Of a stretch of DNA of 64,000 nt, positions 25,216 through 37,720 are shown piece by piece. The stretch is from Labyrinthula sp. Ha (Eukaryota > Sar > Bigyra > Labyrinthulida > Labyrinthulaceae): contig JAALGZ010000001.1 in assembly GCA_015227615.1 (NCBI GenBank), forward strand, positions 992,001 through 1,056,000, in the 5' to 3' direction. Position 1 is the first letter of the stretch, and each line of letters opens with the position of its first letter. The position numbers were made by a program, and so were the translations under genes. The notes beneath the pieces are model-generated. The model was given only the letters and a program-made list of their open reading frames with translations. It had not been told where the DNA came from and did no database searches.

Positions 25216-28200
25216 TAAGTGCCTTACCTATAAGGCCTTGACGACTTGGGGAATCCATGGGGCATTAGCTGCTGCGGCGCGTTTAAAATCAAAGTAAAAT
25301 GCAGGAGCCAAGACTGGGGGGGGTCAAAGATCACGTAAAGGGAACAAGTTTGAGGATAGCACGATAAGCAAAGTCTGACTTCATAAGTTTATGTTTCGCT
25401 TAAGTACTATTTTTTAAATCATCGCTCTCCATTTATGGGGCTTTTGTAACTCTATTGACGATATGGTGTTCTTAGACATTTATATATTTTTAGCAAACGC
25501 TACTACTAGTAAATGGTGAATCTACGAAAATTGAAAAAAAACTTCTTTTTCAATAAGCTACCTTATTGTTAAACAAATTTTCATTGTTTTAACCCCCTGT
25601 TATAACAGTAAAGCAAGGGTATCTCCAAAAAAATATTCCAAACAGAACTACTACTTTCTAAGAGTTTGAAGTCGTTTCAATCTCAAATAATATTTTTTTC
25701 ACAAATTCATAACTGATGAATATATCACTTAAATCTATACAAATTATGATTCTCTTTAATAGTCCTAGTATCAAATGCAGCACTTTATTGATCAAATATA
25801 AACACAACATTTATCAAAAGTCTTGGAGCGATTACAAGTTTCTCCTATTCTTTGGAAATATGAATCTTTGCTTCATACTATTTTTCTGCTATACAAACTT
25901 TCCGAAAAGTTCCAGTATTTCTATTAGAAGCATGGTACATGAGCCTTCCTCTTGGCTCCTTGTAATTCCAACAATATGAAGTTGGCATAAAATTTAGATG
26001 TAGGAAATTCTTTCTAAACAGTCTATTACTAGGTAAAATATACCCTAAAACTTCAATGTGGCGTAAAATCACCTTTTCTGGTTTTGATGCAGTATAGATG
26101 TGTTCAACTGCTTACAGGCTAATAAAGATCTCCATTTTGGACTTATATTCATTATGACTTTACTTGCATCATATTTTTATCCCACGAGCGTTCTTAGTAT
26201 CCTTTAGCTTGATGGTTCGAGAGAGCTACGAAAAACCATGCAAAAGTTGGTATTCCATTTTTGCTGTTGTAGTGATGATGTAGTAGCAGAAATGAAGATT
26301 GATCAACTGCATTCTCATACTGGAAACATTTCGCAATCATCTACTTTGTCCTAAATATGAATATGACCATTTGTCTCCTTCTTTGTTTAAAGCAGCATCA
26401 ACTATTTTGAGTTGTTATGAAGGGCAGAATTTATAGCAGTTACACATCCTTATTGCTAGGCTCTAAGGCATGACTAGAGAGTTTTCCAGATAGGTTTGCC
26501 AAGTAAGAATATAGGTACTCCCACAGATATTAAATTATTGTATTTGTATGGACAGATTATGATATCATTTCTCTCATGGTCTTATGTAATTTATTAGACT
26601 GCTTTGGCGTAGATAGTGCCTAAACAATAAAGGCAATGTTTATGATGTAAATACATATAGACTACCTTAGATAGTACATTTCGTTTTTTAAGTTTGTTAT
26701 ATAGTTGTTTCCTTGTGACTACGGATTTCAAACATTTTCTAAGCTGGATGCAGATAGCTCGTACTACGGGTTCTTTGTTTTAGTTTTTTTAAGTTACTCT
26801 ATCTGCTTTTTTTGTGATTGTAGTTGTTCGCCGTGCTATTTTGCCTATATAAGCATAGGAAAAAGATTGGAGCTGTTTTTTATTAAAATAGTTCTTCTTC
26901 ATGTTGCCATGATTACAAATTAAATATTTGTATCTGTGAAACTTTAATCAAACAAAAAATTATGTGAAGATCAAAGATAAACTCTACCGACGGAGTACCA
27001 ACTGCAAGAAAAACTCCTTTTAGTAGAATCTTTCTTGATACATGAGAATGATCACTCTACAGGGAATAAAATTTCTAATTTTTTAATACTTTTATTCTGA
27101 ATTCGTAAAAAACAATCTAGAAAAGAACTCTGCGCATAATGGCAAACCAAAGGTGTCGAATCCGAGATTAAAATTTGGTAACGCAATATTAATTGGAAAA
27201 TCGCTTAGGAATACAAAATGTTTATCTTCCATTAAGTTTTTAGATATAACTAAATCTTTTGCATGAAGTGGTGGTAGAGCTACTGCAAAATTTAAATAGT
27301 GAATAAATTATAGAAGTACGTTCAGAGTTGAAATCTATGTTTTCTTAAGGCCATCGCCACCCATTCTACAATAATTTAATAGTTGAACACATTTATTAAA
27401 TTAAAGTTATTAGTATTGATTTCTATTTCAATTGCAGTCTATATCAACCTTGTGATAATTGGTTCAGAATATATTTAATGTATAGTATTACTAGACTTCA
27501 TTATATAATACTATTGTATTTTCAAGGAAGCGAGTTGGAGGGGGGGTTTAATCTTATACATAAGACTTTTTTTAATAGGGGGGGCTAGTTGCTTGTACTT
27601 GGTAAATGGCTAGCCAAATTTGGGATCTTTTAAAAGTTTTAAAAGAATTTCTTTCACTAAACACTGAATTTTGAGCATGATAGGATTACTCTAGGTCACA
27701 CAAATCAGCCGGTCAAATCAGAAAAAAATTTAGCCGTCTTACTCTGGTTAATAATCATATGAGCTTAGTCATAAAGTCTATGACGTGAAGAGTAGATTAT
27801 TTTCTGTAGAAAAGAAACTGATCCTAGAAAATCTAATTATGCTTCCGGAAGAGTTTATTTCGGTAAACAAGCTTTTTAGCTAATCATGTTGGTTTAAGCA
27901 GTTTGACCATGTGGGACCAGACTACCTATGAGGCTAAGTGTAATTTCTGATAGCATATTTTTAGAAAAAAAACATTTCTGCGAATAAAAGTGGTGATCAA
28001 AGGCTAGCTGCTCTATTTTCCCCATTGCCACTGCGGGTAGCAAAAGATATACTTCCAGCACCTCCAATAGAGGAGTGCTATCTTCATCTAACCCTCGGCT
28101 CCTTTTCGTTGCTTTTTTAATAGTTTACTTTCTCTGTTTAATTGCTTTTACTAAGAAGAATGTTTACTTTTATTGTGAAATGAGCTCTATCTTATTACCC

Positions 28201-29220
28201 GGTTTCTAAATTTCAGTGACAGTCTCTTTGGAGGAGGGTATTAACTAAAATGGCGATTATTGTTATACCTGACTTTCTCGTTTGTTGCGTAATAGAAATA
28301 ATAGAAATATGTACACAGAAATAATAATACAACTCTTGTGGCTTCATCTATGTGTTCTGCATGAGATAACAACCTATATTTTTCTATAGAACTATCTTCG
28401 AGTGAATTTAACGTAAAGCGTAAGCATCTTTTCACACCAAGTATTATATATAAGAATCCAAATAGATTTCAGGCTTTAAAACAATCTTTTTTATTTTGAG
28501 ACTAACTCCTATGCATAAAGTTTCACCTGGTAGTGATTATTTTACTCTGCCTGCAACACCTGCAACTATTGGGAAGCACACTAATTTTCCATCTATTTGG
28601 GGACAAAGCATCCCTCTCTGTAATAACACTACTTTTTGTTGAGCATATTATTAGAATTCTTGTACCATAAAACTAATTTATGAAGCGATAGGTGAAATCG
28701 GATCTAAACCCTTTTTTTGTATTAATCTTGAAAAAAGTAGCATGTTTGGATGACAGTGCATTTAAAAGCGAGTACAAGTATTTGGTTAGAATTATACAGA
28801 GTCAGGTGATTGAAAAATGACTAGTTCTAGGTGAGATCTGTAAATGAAATTGCATATGTGGACCATAAAATATGCTTTATAGAATGTTAGGAATGGGTTC
28901 CTAAGAAAAACTCCCGTTACTTTATTCTTTGTTCTGAAAAAAAATCAAGGCCTTCACCTAAAACCAATACAGCCGATCAGGTAAATCCATTACAGATTAT
29001 ATATATTTTTTTTTCTCATGCTAAGGATATGGTATTATTATTTGTTTTGTTTCCCCTTATACTAGAACGACTGAACAATTTTCTTAGGTAACACTTCGGA
29101 ATAAAGTATAAACAATTCTACAATGTTGCATTACCCCCGTTATCCGAAACTTGAAAATCTACCCCAACTGCAACCAGCAAGGAAAAGAATCCGAACATCA
29201 ATTCCTTTAACTCTACAGCA

Positions 29221-29228
29221 TATAAATA
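29221..29228 (+). promoter_or_regulatory. TATA-box candidate
   Basis: TATAAATA, 31-38 bp before the ATG of the small two-helix protein gene. If used at the usual distance, transcription would start almost at the ATG, giving a very short 5' UTR. Confidence 0.4.
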
Positions 29229-29258
29229 AAAACAAAACCGTGCACTACAACGTTATAG

Positions 29259-29486
29259 ATGGGGTACTTTGATTCAGACTGGGGAGAAGAATATGACAAA
29301 CAGCGAAGAAGCAGACAACGCTGGGCTGTGATTCAAAGTGCAGGATATGGGTATTTATTTGGTCAAATTATCGGAAGCAGTGCGTATGTTTTGCAAACTC
29401 GACAGCTCAATAAAGCAGCTATTGGATCAGGTGCCTTTTTAGGAATATGTTTGGCTTCAGGTTCTGCTTTAAGAGTTATGTTATAA
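29259..29486 (+). CDS. Small two-helix glycine-rich membrane protein, Mic10- or ROMO1-like
   Basis: A 75-residue protein. A charged N-terminus with DWGEEYDKQRRSRQRW (7-22) is followed by two hydrophobic, glycine-spaced helices, AGYGYLFGQIIGSSAYVL (28-45) and IGSGAFLGICLASGSAL (55-71), with a short basic loop TRQLNK between. A hairpin of this size with G-x3-G spacing is the layout of mitochondrial inner-membrane proteins Mic10 (cristae junction formation) and ROMO1/Mgr2 (TIM23 lateral gate). The helix spacing resembles Mic10, while the end GxxxxxASGSALR resembles ROMO1. I cannot decide between them by eye; a bacterial-type glycine-zipper protein is a third option. A TATAAATA box precedes it, and the desaturase gene follows 222 bp downstream on the same strand. 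Confidence 0.6.
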   Translation: MGYFDSDWGEEYDKQRRSRQRWAVIQSAGYGYLFGQIIGSSAYVLQTRQLNKAAIGSGAFLGICLASGSALRVML

Positions 29487-29708
29487 CGTTGTACTATTTT
29501 TCATCAATTTATACTCCTTCATGTAATCATGTGGATTCTTCACGTATTCCATCCAATAAGGTCCGTTCTTTAGAAGGGCCAATCAGATTCATTGAATATT
29601 TTAGTTAAACCAATCAATTTTAACACCATATAAGAAAACCATACCCAAATATTCGATTTATTCAATCTCCTGACTTACGAAAAAAAGATAATTGCAGAAC
29701 AATCACTT

Positions 29709-31736
29709 ATGGAAAGCTTAGGGAAAATGTTTCTTGATACCTTTGAGGTGAAAACGTGGATTTTAATTGGAATTTATGCGATTGCATACTATTTATCACC
29801 TCTCAAAACTGCTAATGTGCTGAAGATTAGCGTACATACGCTGGTTTCTTTGGTCGCTGATGGGTTTCGTTCAACTTTTTCAAGACTAAAGAACAAGTCA
29901 GTTTGGCTTGGCTTAGACTTTGCTGGCTTAGCAGTATCCAGACTTATTATAAAGAATTATTTTCATACATATATTGGAGTGGATATAGTTCTTTCTTATC
30001 TGGCTTTTTGTCTGGTCTCGAACATTGTGGAAACAAATTTATTTGACCAGAAAATGCTGCCAGAGAAAGAAATGAAAGAACTTCTATCTTACATTAAAGA
30101 AGATAAACCATTGAAGGGAAAACTTCTTACAGAAAAAGATGGAAAGACGAAAGAGATCCCCTCTGTAATTCTTAACCTTGAACAAAAGTTTACGAAAGAA
30201 AAGATGAAAACTTATTGTTGGGAGGAGATAAAGAAACATAATAGTTATAAAGATCTATGGATTGTTTATGGTGGATATGTTTTTGACATTACAAAGTTTT
30301 ATAAGCGTCATCCAGGTGGAAGGAAAGTTTTAACTACGATGGCCACAAGGGATTGCACAGATGTTTTCAATGAGTTTCATCCTCAGCAGACTTATAACTT
30401 GCTTCCAAAGTTCATGATTGGTAAGCTTGAAGATGCGAATACAGATCAAAAACTTCCAGGATCTAAAGTTGGTTCAAATCAAGGAATCGTTGCAGACTTC
30501 AGAAAAATTAGACAAATGTTGCTTCAAAAGAACTTGTTCGATACTGATATGACTATCTATTATAAGAAATTTGTTGGTTTGACAATATGCTTTGTTACTG
30601 CAATATACCTAGTTCTATGCACAAGAGAAAGTTACTTGCATCATATCTCTGCCCTTCTCTTAGCTTTCTTTTGGCAACAGCTAGCGTTTTTTGGTCATGA
30701 TTTGGGTCACAATGCGGTTTCTCATGACAAATCGTTCGACCATCTTATCTCAGCGACTTTAGGTAATTTAATGGGTGGGATTGGTATTGGATGGTGGAAG
30801 TTTTCGCACAATAATCATCATATTAATTGCAACTCAATTAACTTTGATGCAGATATTCAACACATGCCAGTTATGGCCGTGGATACTAGAATGTTGGATA
30901 ACTTCGTTTCATTTTTTCATGAAAAGGTTTTTGTATTTGATAGGGCAGCAAAGATTCTGCTTTCCTATCAGCATATTTTGTACTATCCAATTATGGCTGT
31001 TGCACGATTTAACTTGTATGCTCAATCTTGGATACTTGTGGCTAGTTTGATTGTAAAAACTGCGTTAACTGAAGGAATTTTTGCTACGAACCACGACCTT
31101 ACGTTCAAGTATACAGAACTCTTTACACTAACTGGGTTTATCTATAGTTTATGGTGGTTGGTTTCATATTTGGATACAACTGGGGAAGCTGTTTCATATC
31201 TATTATTATCTCATGCTTTCGCAGGGATGTTACACGTGCAAATATGCTTGTCTCATTTTACAATGGAAACATATAATGGAAAGTTTGATGACTATCTTGC
31301 AAATGCAGAGAGCTTAAAGCAATATAGAGACATTCCTTCGGACTCAGAAACTGCACGTTCAGCAGAGTCTGAGGATTACCATATAGAAATGGCCGAAATT
31401 ACAGAAAATTGGTTGCTACTTCAGGTTCAGACTACTTTGAATGTTGAAAACCCTTTGTATATGGACTTTTTCCACGGGGGCTTGAACTATCAGATTGAGC
31501 ACCATTTGCTACCTAGGTTGCCTCGTCATCATCTTCGACTTGCAAGAGTACTGGTTCAGGAACTCTGCAGAAAACATAACGTGCTGCACAGAGATTTAGG
31601 GTTCGTTGAAGCCAACATTGAGATGATTGGTAGGTTAAAAGACACAGCTATGAAAGCAAGAACTATGGATGTGACAAAAGGGGTATCAACGTTTATGCAG
31701 AGCGAACTCTTTGATGGACTGAATCTAATTGGATAA
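29709..31736 (+). CDS. Cytochrome b5-fused front-end desaturase, sphingolipid delta-8-like
   Basis: A 675-residue ER membrane enzyme. The cytochrome b5 domain (about 160-240) has the heme motif HPGG at 201-204 and the second heme histidine at 224. Three desaturase histidine boxes follow: HDLGH at 330-334, HNNHH at 367-371 and QIEHH at 595-599, the Gln in the last being the front-end hallmark. Sequence around the boxes (WWKFSHNNHH, FDADIQHMPVMAVD, FFHGGLNYQIEHHLLPRLPR) resembles fungal and protist sphingolipid delta-8 desaturases more than acyl delta-6 enzymes; the substrate is inferred. Unusual is an N-terminal extension of about 150 residues with three or four hydrophobic segments before the b5 domain, which normally sits at the very N-terminus. 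All metal ligands are present, so it should be active. A TATAAGAA element lies near 29634. Confidence 0.85.
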   Translation: MESLGKMFLDTFEVKTWILIGIYAIAYYLSPLKTANVLKISVHTLVSLVADGFRSTFSRLKNKSVWLGLDFAGLAVSRLIIKNYFHTYIGVDIVLSYLAFCLVSNIVETNLFDQKMLPEKEMKELLSYIKEDKPLKGKLLTEKDGKTKEIPSVILNLEQKFTKEKMKTYCWEEIKKHNSYKDLWIVYGGYVFDITKFYKRHPGGRKVLTTMATRDCTDVFNEFHPQQTYNLLPKFMIGKLEDANTDQKLPGSKVGSNQGIVADFRKIRQMLLQKNLFDTDMTIYYKKFVGLTICFVTAIYLVLCTRESYLHHISALLLAFFWQQLAFFGHDLGHNAVSHDKSFDHLISATLGNLMGGIGIGWWKFSHNNHHINCNSINFDADIQHMPVMAVDTRMLDNFVSFFHEKVFVFDRAAKILLSYQHILYYPIMAVARFNLYAQSWILVASLIVKTALTEGIFATNHDLTFKYTELFTLTGFIYSLWWLVSYLDTTGEAVSYLLLSHAFAGMLHVQICLSHFTMETYNGKFDDYLANAESLKQYRDIPSDSETARSAESEDYHIEMAEITENWLLLQVQTTLNVENPLYMDFFHGGLNYQIEHHLLPRLPRHHLRLARVLVQELCRKHNVLHRDLGFVEANIEMIGRLKDTAMKARTMDVTKGVSTFMQSELFDGLNLIG

Positions 31737-32412
31737 GTCGATAAATTATGTAGTAAAAGTGTCAGGTCTTAGGAATACAAGATTTAATCTACGTCTACTT
31801 GTCGTGAACAAGGTGTCGTTAGTGTCTCGTCTAACTAAAATTTAGGGAAGTGATTGTCCTACTTGTTTTCTCCCTATGGTTATGCCATAACTTTTTGCCA
31901 TCTCTCTGTGAACAGATTGGTTAAGCTGAGATAAAAGGAAGCTTGTTCATTTCTTACTCCGCGCATAATTTACATAAAAGTTACATAATAGTCATTTGTA
32001 TTAGAGAATTTACTGAATGTTCAGTGCTGAAGAAAATTTTCTAATTATCTTTACTACAAGCTACACCTTGTGTCGTACATAACTCTCTCTGCTTTTACAC
32101 CAGGGCGTCCTGGCTGTATATGGAAACTTATAGTGCCTAGGAAACTAACTATTTTCTAAACCAAGGGTTATGAGGTTGTTCTCACTCCCATTTTAAGAGG
32201 CTTTGCTACCAAAGAGTTAAGTACAGTGATATGACAGGAACTCTACACTAGTTTTCTCATGCTCGGAATGAAGGCAGTCACGAATGCAACTAGAGAAATT
32301 ATGACCTACAATAGTTCTTTGTCGCAGAGGTAGACACAACATATTACTCCCCTAGTCCCATTACTGGTCTTGATATCGGATTATCCTATAACCAACATTA
32401 GTTTAGATTTGG

Positions 32413-32628
32413 AAATCATTCATTATGTTCTAAAAACCACTGAGGTTCCCTATAGTATCGCCTCCAGGACCTCTTTGATGCAGAGCTTCTAGAAGATTTA
32501 TTGTTTCTTGGCCTACCAGCTATTTTCAAATACATAGCAGCTAGGGCCGCTACAGGTCTGGGATATTTGGTCTCGTTTCGTCCCTGAGCTTGCTGCAGCT
32601 TCACAATACCATATTCCGCAAAGTGAAG
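32413..32628 (-). other. Orphan coding-like fragment
   Basis: An open frame of about 70 codons without an ATG at its 5' end (first Met is deep inside). It is bounded upstream by an in-frame TAA. The predicted peptide is basic and balanced in composition: PRPVAALAAMYLKIAGRPRN followed by KSSRSSASKRSWRRYYREPQ. GC content and codon choice are higher than in the surroundings. It could be a relic of a gene or a terminal exon. No family recognised. Confidence 0.25.
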
Positions 32629-33589
32629 TTATATCGAAATAATGGAGCAAACAAGTAAGCGTGTTTTAGATACTCGCAATTATTTTAATCAATACACAAA
32701 AGGGCACTCTATCTTTCTTGTTGCATAGAGCTTGGAAGGAAGCTCCTCCTTAACCATGCGAGTTGACCATCCTGCCCTTAACTTGACAGAAGTACAGTTA
32801 GAAATTTAAGAGTAATTCACAATGATAACTTCGGGGCCAATGGGCACAGTTTTTATATTTATTATCTTAGGATAAGTAATTTTCTTTGAACAGAGTACAA
32901 TGCTACTGAAGCAAGCATGATGCAAGACATCAACTAGTTTAGTTTGCAATTTTTTCAGAACGAAAGCCAGAAGCTTGCACTGAAAACATATGCATTAGCA
33001 AAAGCTGTTTGAGAAGCTCTGATGCCAATTCATAAACTATACAGGAAACCATTATATGCGGTGAAAAAAGTTTTTGTTGCGATATTAAAAGTTGCTAGTT
33101 TGAAATATTCTTATAGACATTTTCAATCACAAGATAGCTGAAGAGTTTAAATGAACCTAAAGCTGTGCTTAGATAACTTGAGTTTTTATGCCTGTGAAAA
33201 TATTTCTAAAGGTAGTACGAAAAATGACGTCATCAAGCTAGTTTCTTCTATATTGGTTCTTTTGAAAATGTTTTTGGTGGCATTTGTTGATCAGTCAAGT
33301 AGGCTTTAACCATGAGGCACTTGCTTGAGGAGTTCTGCTTAGAAACAAGATCGTGGTTGAACTAGTAACATGAGTCAACAAAGTTTAACGATTGAGCGCA
33401 AATAAAGTCCTGAGTCTTGAGTTCCCACTTCATACGAATAAAAGAAAAAGGAATCATAATGGGCATTGAAGTTACAGAACTTGGGATCTACACTATCCCA
33501 ATATATTTTTCTTGCGAGAACCATTGGATTGCTTAAACTAACTTAATGGATCTTTCAAAGACTTTATTACAAGTAAGGCTCTTGTCTAA

Positions 33590-34050
33590 TTTATAGATAA
33601 TTTATCAATAATCGTTTCCACATTTTTTCCTTATTGACTCAATCTGATAAGTGCCAACCATTTTGATTGATTATTACTAATCAATTGATTACCAATGCAA
33701 GACTGCATCGCAAGGCCATGGGGTAAATAGCAAAATATATGGTTCTTATTTTCGCACCGTACGCAAAGCTTAAAAAAAAACATATGACTCAACCACATGC
33801 TAATAATGGGTTATTCACATGTGAAGTGGCAAGGTTTGAAGGGTTTTCACACAGTACAGAGAGTAAGTAAAATAATTTTGACAATTTAAAACAGGGTCGT
33901 AGAGCCCAGGTTTGTTCTGAGAATCAATCGATAATCATAAAAAATTGATAATCAATTTAGAAAAATTGAAATTCCAAGTCTTTTATTGATAACCAGAATC
34001 AAAATAATTATCAAATAATTATTGCTAATTCTTATCAAACACAATTTTTA
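33590..34050. repeat. Cluster of ATTGATAATCAA-like palindromic words
   Basis: Within 460 bp the words TCAATTGATT, TTGATAATCAA, ATTGATAA and TTATCAAATAATTATT recur in both orientations, including the 12-bp palindrome AATCAATTGATT near 33678-33689 and an ATTGATAATCAAT stretch near 33945. The base composition is very AT-rich, so some enrichment is expected by chance. It may be a protein-binding cluster or a decayed repeat. Confidence 0.3.
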
Positions 34051-37000
34051 ATTACAAGCAACTATTCTCCAAATGAACAACTGTTTTCTGTACAACACAT
34101 ATGCTCCGTTTAATTTAACCTTAATTAAAAGACAACTAATCCAAAATAAAGTAATACGATCGGTGCGTAAGAAATTATCTAAAATAATTGCTAAGAACGT
34201 AGTTCGAATGAGTTATGTAACGAGATCATTGTCTTTCCAAAGCTGAATAATATAGTGGTGTAATCCCATTTAGCTGTGTCCTTGTATTTTAGCTTTAAAG
34301 GAAAATGTCGTTAGAGCTCAGCTACAAACCATATTGCGTTCTATTCACTCTATAGCATATTAGAGCTAGCTGGCTCTTATTGATTCTGGGAGATGAGAAT
34401 CCTAAACAATATGGATTCCTAATTCCTCATAATGTTTTTGATAAATACATGAATATATATATTATAGTATACAAGAATTCGGTGGGAACCAGTGATGAGC
34501 TTTAATCAATGGTACATTACTGGCTGCAAAAGTCAGATTTTGAAATGATCCCAAAACCTGAGTGATACAACATCAGATTCCTGCGAGTAAAATAGCACTG
34601 CGATAATGGGAGCGGTGAAGGAATTGAATATTCGACTTGTTACTTCCGGATCTCAGCTTTATAAATACAGATGCATTAGTATTAAAAATTGTAATGAAAA
34701 TTTCTTTTTGTTTTCTAAAAGGAATAACATTGAACTAGCTCTTATTTGTAGAAAACAAAAACTTTGGTGCAGCTTCACACAAGGTGAGTTTCTAAAAAGG
34801 TGTCTCACTTTATTATTCTTTGGATAAATTGTGTGACTCAAGTTCGAGTATCGGGAAAGTGTCATTTCTCTCTTAAGCTTAAAGAGAACCAATACGTCTT
34901 ACACATCATTTGGTTTATTTCTATGAGCTTAAGCTAGATTCCTGTTAGTTTTAGAAGAGAACAAAAATTATAGCTCGAGTAAATGCTTATTATATGGCTC
35001 ACACTAGATATGAGCATACAGCCTCCAGAAAATCAACTAACGCACTTTATTTTTCAGTATTTGAAGGCATAGTAACATGAAGCGAAGTAATAACTTAAGG
35101 TAGTGACTAGACATAATATTCTATACAACATTGAATCAAGAGTCTTGTCCATCGTTTTAATTTACCAAAAGCAACATTAAGATGTTGAACCTAGAACTAA
35201 CAGTCTTTAAGGTCTTTTTCTAATGTTATGCCTCATTGCCTGTGGTCACTTGTTGTGATTAAACCAAAGAAGTTAGCTTAATACTAGTTACATACCAAAC
35301 AATGAGATAATTGTTATGAAAATTAAGTACTCAATTATTTTTCTTAGAGTATTAGTTGTTTAACTTGTATCTAAACAAAAAATAATAATAATTAAGTTTA
35401 TATCGCCTGATGGTCCTACCATCGTGCTGGAAAGGGAGCTGGGTTTCCTTACATTCTGAAAATAAATCTTAGATTATGTCTTGTACTAAGGGCGATTTGG
35501 TTGATTCAGGTGGCTCATTCGTTTTGGGGAATCATTTGCACTGTAAAACTACAAAGGCTGAATTCTCGTATCTGGCTATAGGATCAACTTCAAAAAAAGC
35601 AGTCGCCTACTCTTGGTTCTATATATGCATAATAATAAAGTTAGCAGTACCCAAGATTCATTTTTCTTCTCTATAAATAGGAATTGAACTAAGTCGCTTC
35701 ATGTTGGTTTGATGATATTTCTCATAATTTATAGATTGATACTACGCTTATGATGATTTAGTCTTAAAAGCTTCTGGAATATTTTACCAATTTCATTTAG
35801 ATAAATATAAGGTACTTAGTATTTCTTATTAATAACGCATAAGGTCCTTAATTAAGCCACTTCATGGAAATAAAATGTGAGACTAAACAAGGTAATAAAT
35901 GACTCATACTCTGTTTGTTCACATTAAAAAGAAAAGTATATGCAGGTGGATTAGTCACTCTAGTGAAAGAGCTTATTTAAAACCAACTTCTTTAGAGTTT
36001 GTATCACCTTTCTTATGACGAAGAATTCTGGATTTCAGAAGATATTTTATTATCCGCGCTACCAAGGATGAATCGATTGCTGCGTGACTGGACAGCAATA
36101 TCGGAGAAAAGGAAAGAAAAATGCCGCTAATTTAGTATTTTTTTAATATATGAATATAATCTTAAATATTTAACTAGAAAACGTACTTAATAGGACTTTT
36201 TACTGGTCAGAAGGTACAAGGTATTGAATGCGGTAGTAAGGATGTTGTTCATATCGGGTTTTGCTGGAGTTCAAATTGGTGATGAGTGTCATTGATTAAG
36301 AATACATAATGCTTAGCTTAAGTTCGCTCTATACAATATGATCAGAAATATCATGTTCCAGTTATATGTAATTGCCGCCAGGGAAAATTCGGATCTCCAA
36401 AAAATGAGCACTACTTCTATTGAGACGTTCTTATAAGAATGTTAGCACCATAGCTGCAACAAGCTTCTGAAAAAGGGCTCTGAAAAACTATGTTTTCATT
36501 CCAAAGTATATTGATACGATGTCTAGTAAAAAAGCAAGTGAGAATATGGAAAAACCAGAAAAAATAGAGAATTCCAGATCCTGGAGAATAACATTATATC
36601 TTAACTGCCTATATTTAGTTAAATTCAAACTCATTCAAACTAAGTGTTCAATTTCATTTGAATAATTTAAAATCACAGCAAGCCAACAGAATAAGAAAAT
36701 CGATTAGAAATATGAAAATGCTACTACTCTGAAGGGTGCGTAACCTAACTTAATTTTTAATGCGACAGCTTTGAGTGAATGCTGCTGTTAAATTCTTTGC
36801 TTCAAGTGCAAGACTATTGCTTTGGTCAGCTTTGTTGCAGGTATCCATTACTGATGTGGTGTTTGCTTCCAGTTAGAGCTGTTGAGAAAGTTCGTTGACC
36901 GGGAATGTTGGCTTAAATTAACGATCATCTTATTTCTTATACCTTTAAGATCTAGTCTGTAAATGAAGCCATAGTAGAGAGTACGTTCCATTCATTTAAG

Positions 37001-37720
37001 AACATTTTTCAGATGCCATGGTATCTTTGGAGTAAATGACGAAGATTTTATTCTGTAAAAAATCATTGAAAATTAATATGGTTTCAAGGTTCTTACTGAA
37101 ATTCATATAGCTCTTTTTAAATTGTATTCACTTAAAGCGAATAAAAATTTCCTTTAGTATTGTATCGATCTGTATTATTTTCTACGCTTCTCTTGATCAT
37201 TGCGAATCAAACAACATACCAAGGAAGTTCGAGGTAGATTGGCTTCTGTAACTTCTGTTGTCGATAGTTTGAAAAATGAATATTTAGCATTTTCTAACCC
37301 TTTACCGCGTCATTATCCTCTAATACTTGAGCTAAAATGCTTTTGCTAATGGTCTGGACTCTAACAAAGCAGCAGAATAGTTAAGAACTGTTTTTCCACT
37401 GTGATACATTCCGTTTCATTTTGAATAGACCAACAGTTTCTCTCGACGTGTGTCTCGTGGACCTTAAACAAGGGTTATTCATCATATTGTGACCGGGGAT
37501 AGTATAAAATATTTTACTAACTGAAGTATAAATATTTATGTAAACTTGCCCCAGAATTACTTCAACCAGGAACCTTTTCTCCATCATATTAAAATTTGTG
37601 TTCCTTCCCTATCTGCAAAACCGCTGGTTCGCCGCATATTTTCTTGAACTAACCTATTAAAAAGCCGGTTGCTCTGGATATTTAAGCAGCAGCAACCACC
37701 TTTATAGATAGCACATAATT

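Larger units (their letters stand above)
24915..29258. other. Gene-poor AT-rich region
   Basis: About 4.3 kb upstream of TRRAP with no convincing gene. Open frames of up to 87 codons are hydrophobic or basic by AT bias and lack any recognised domain. It contains a GC-richer tRNA-like stretch around 25105-25215 (listed separately), a pair of G7 tracts at 27541-27587, and a short hairpin at 28057-28079 next to a locally GC-richer patch. Confidence 0.55.
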
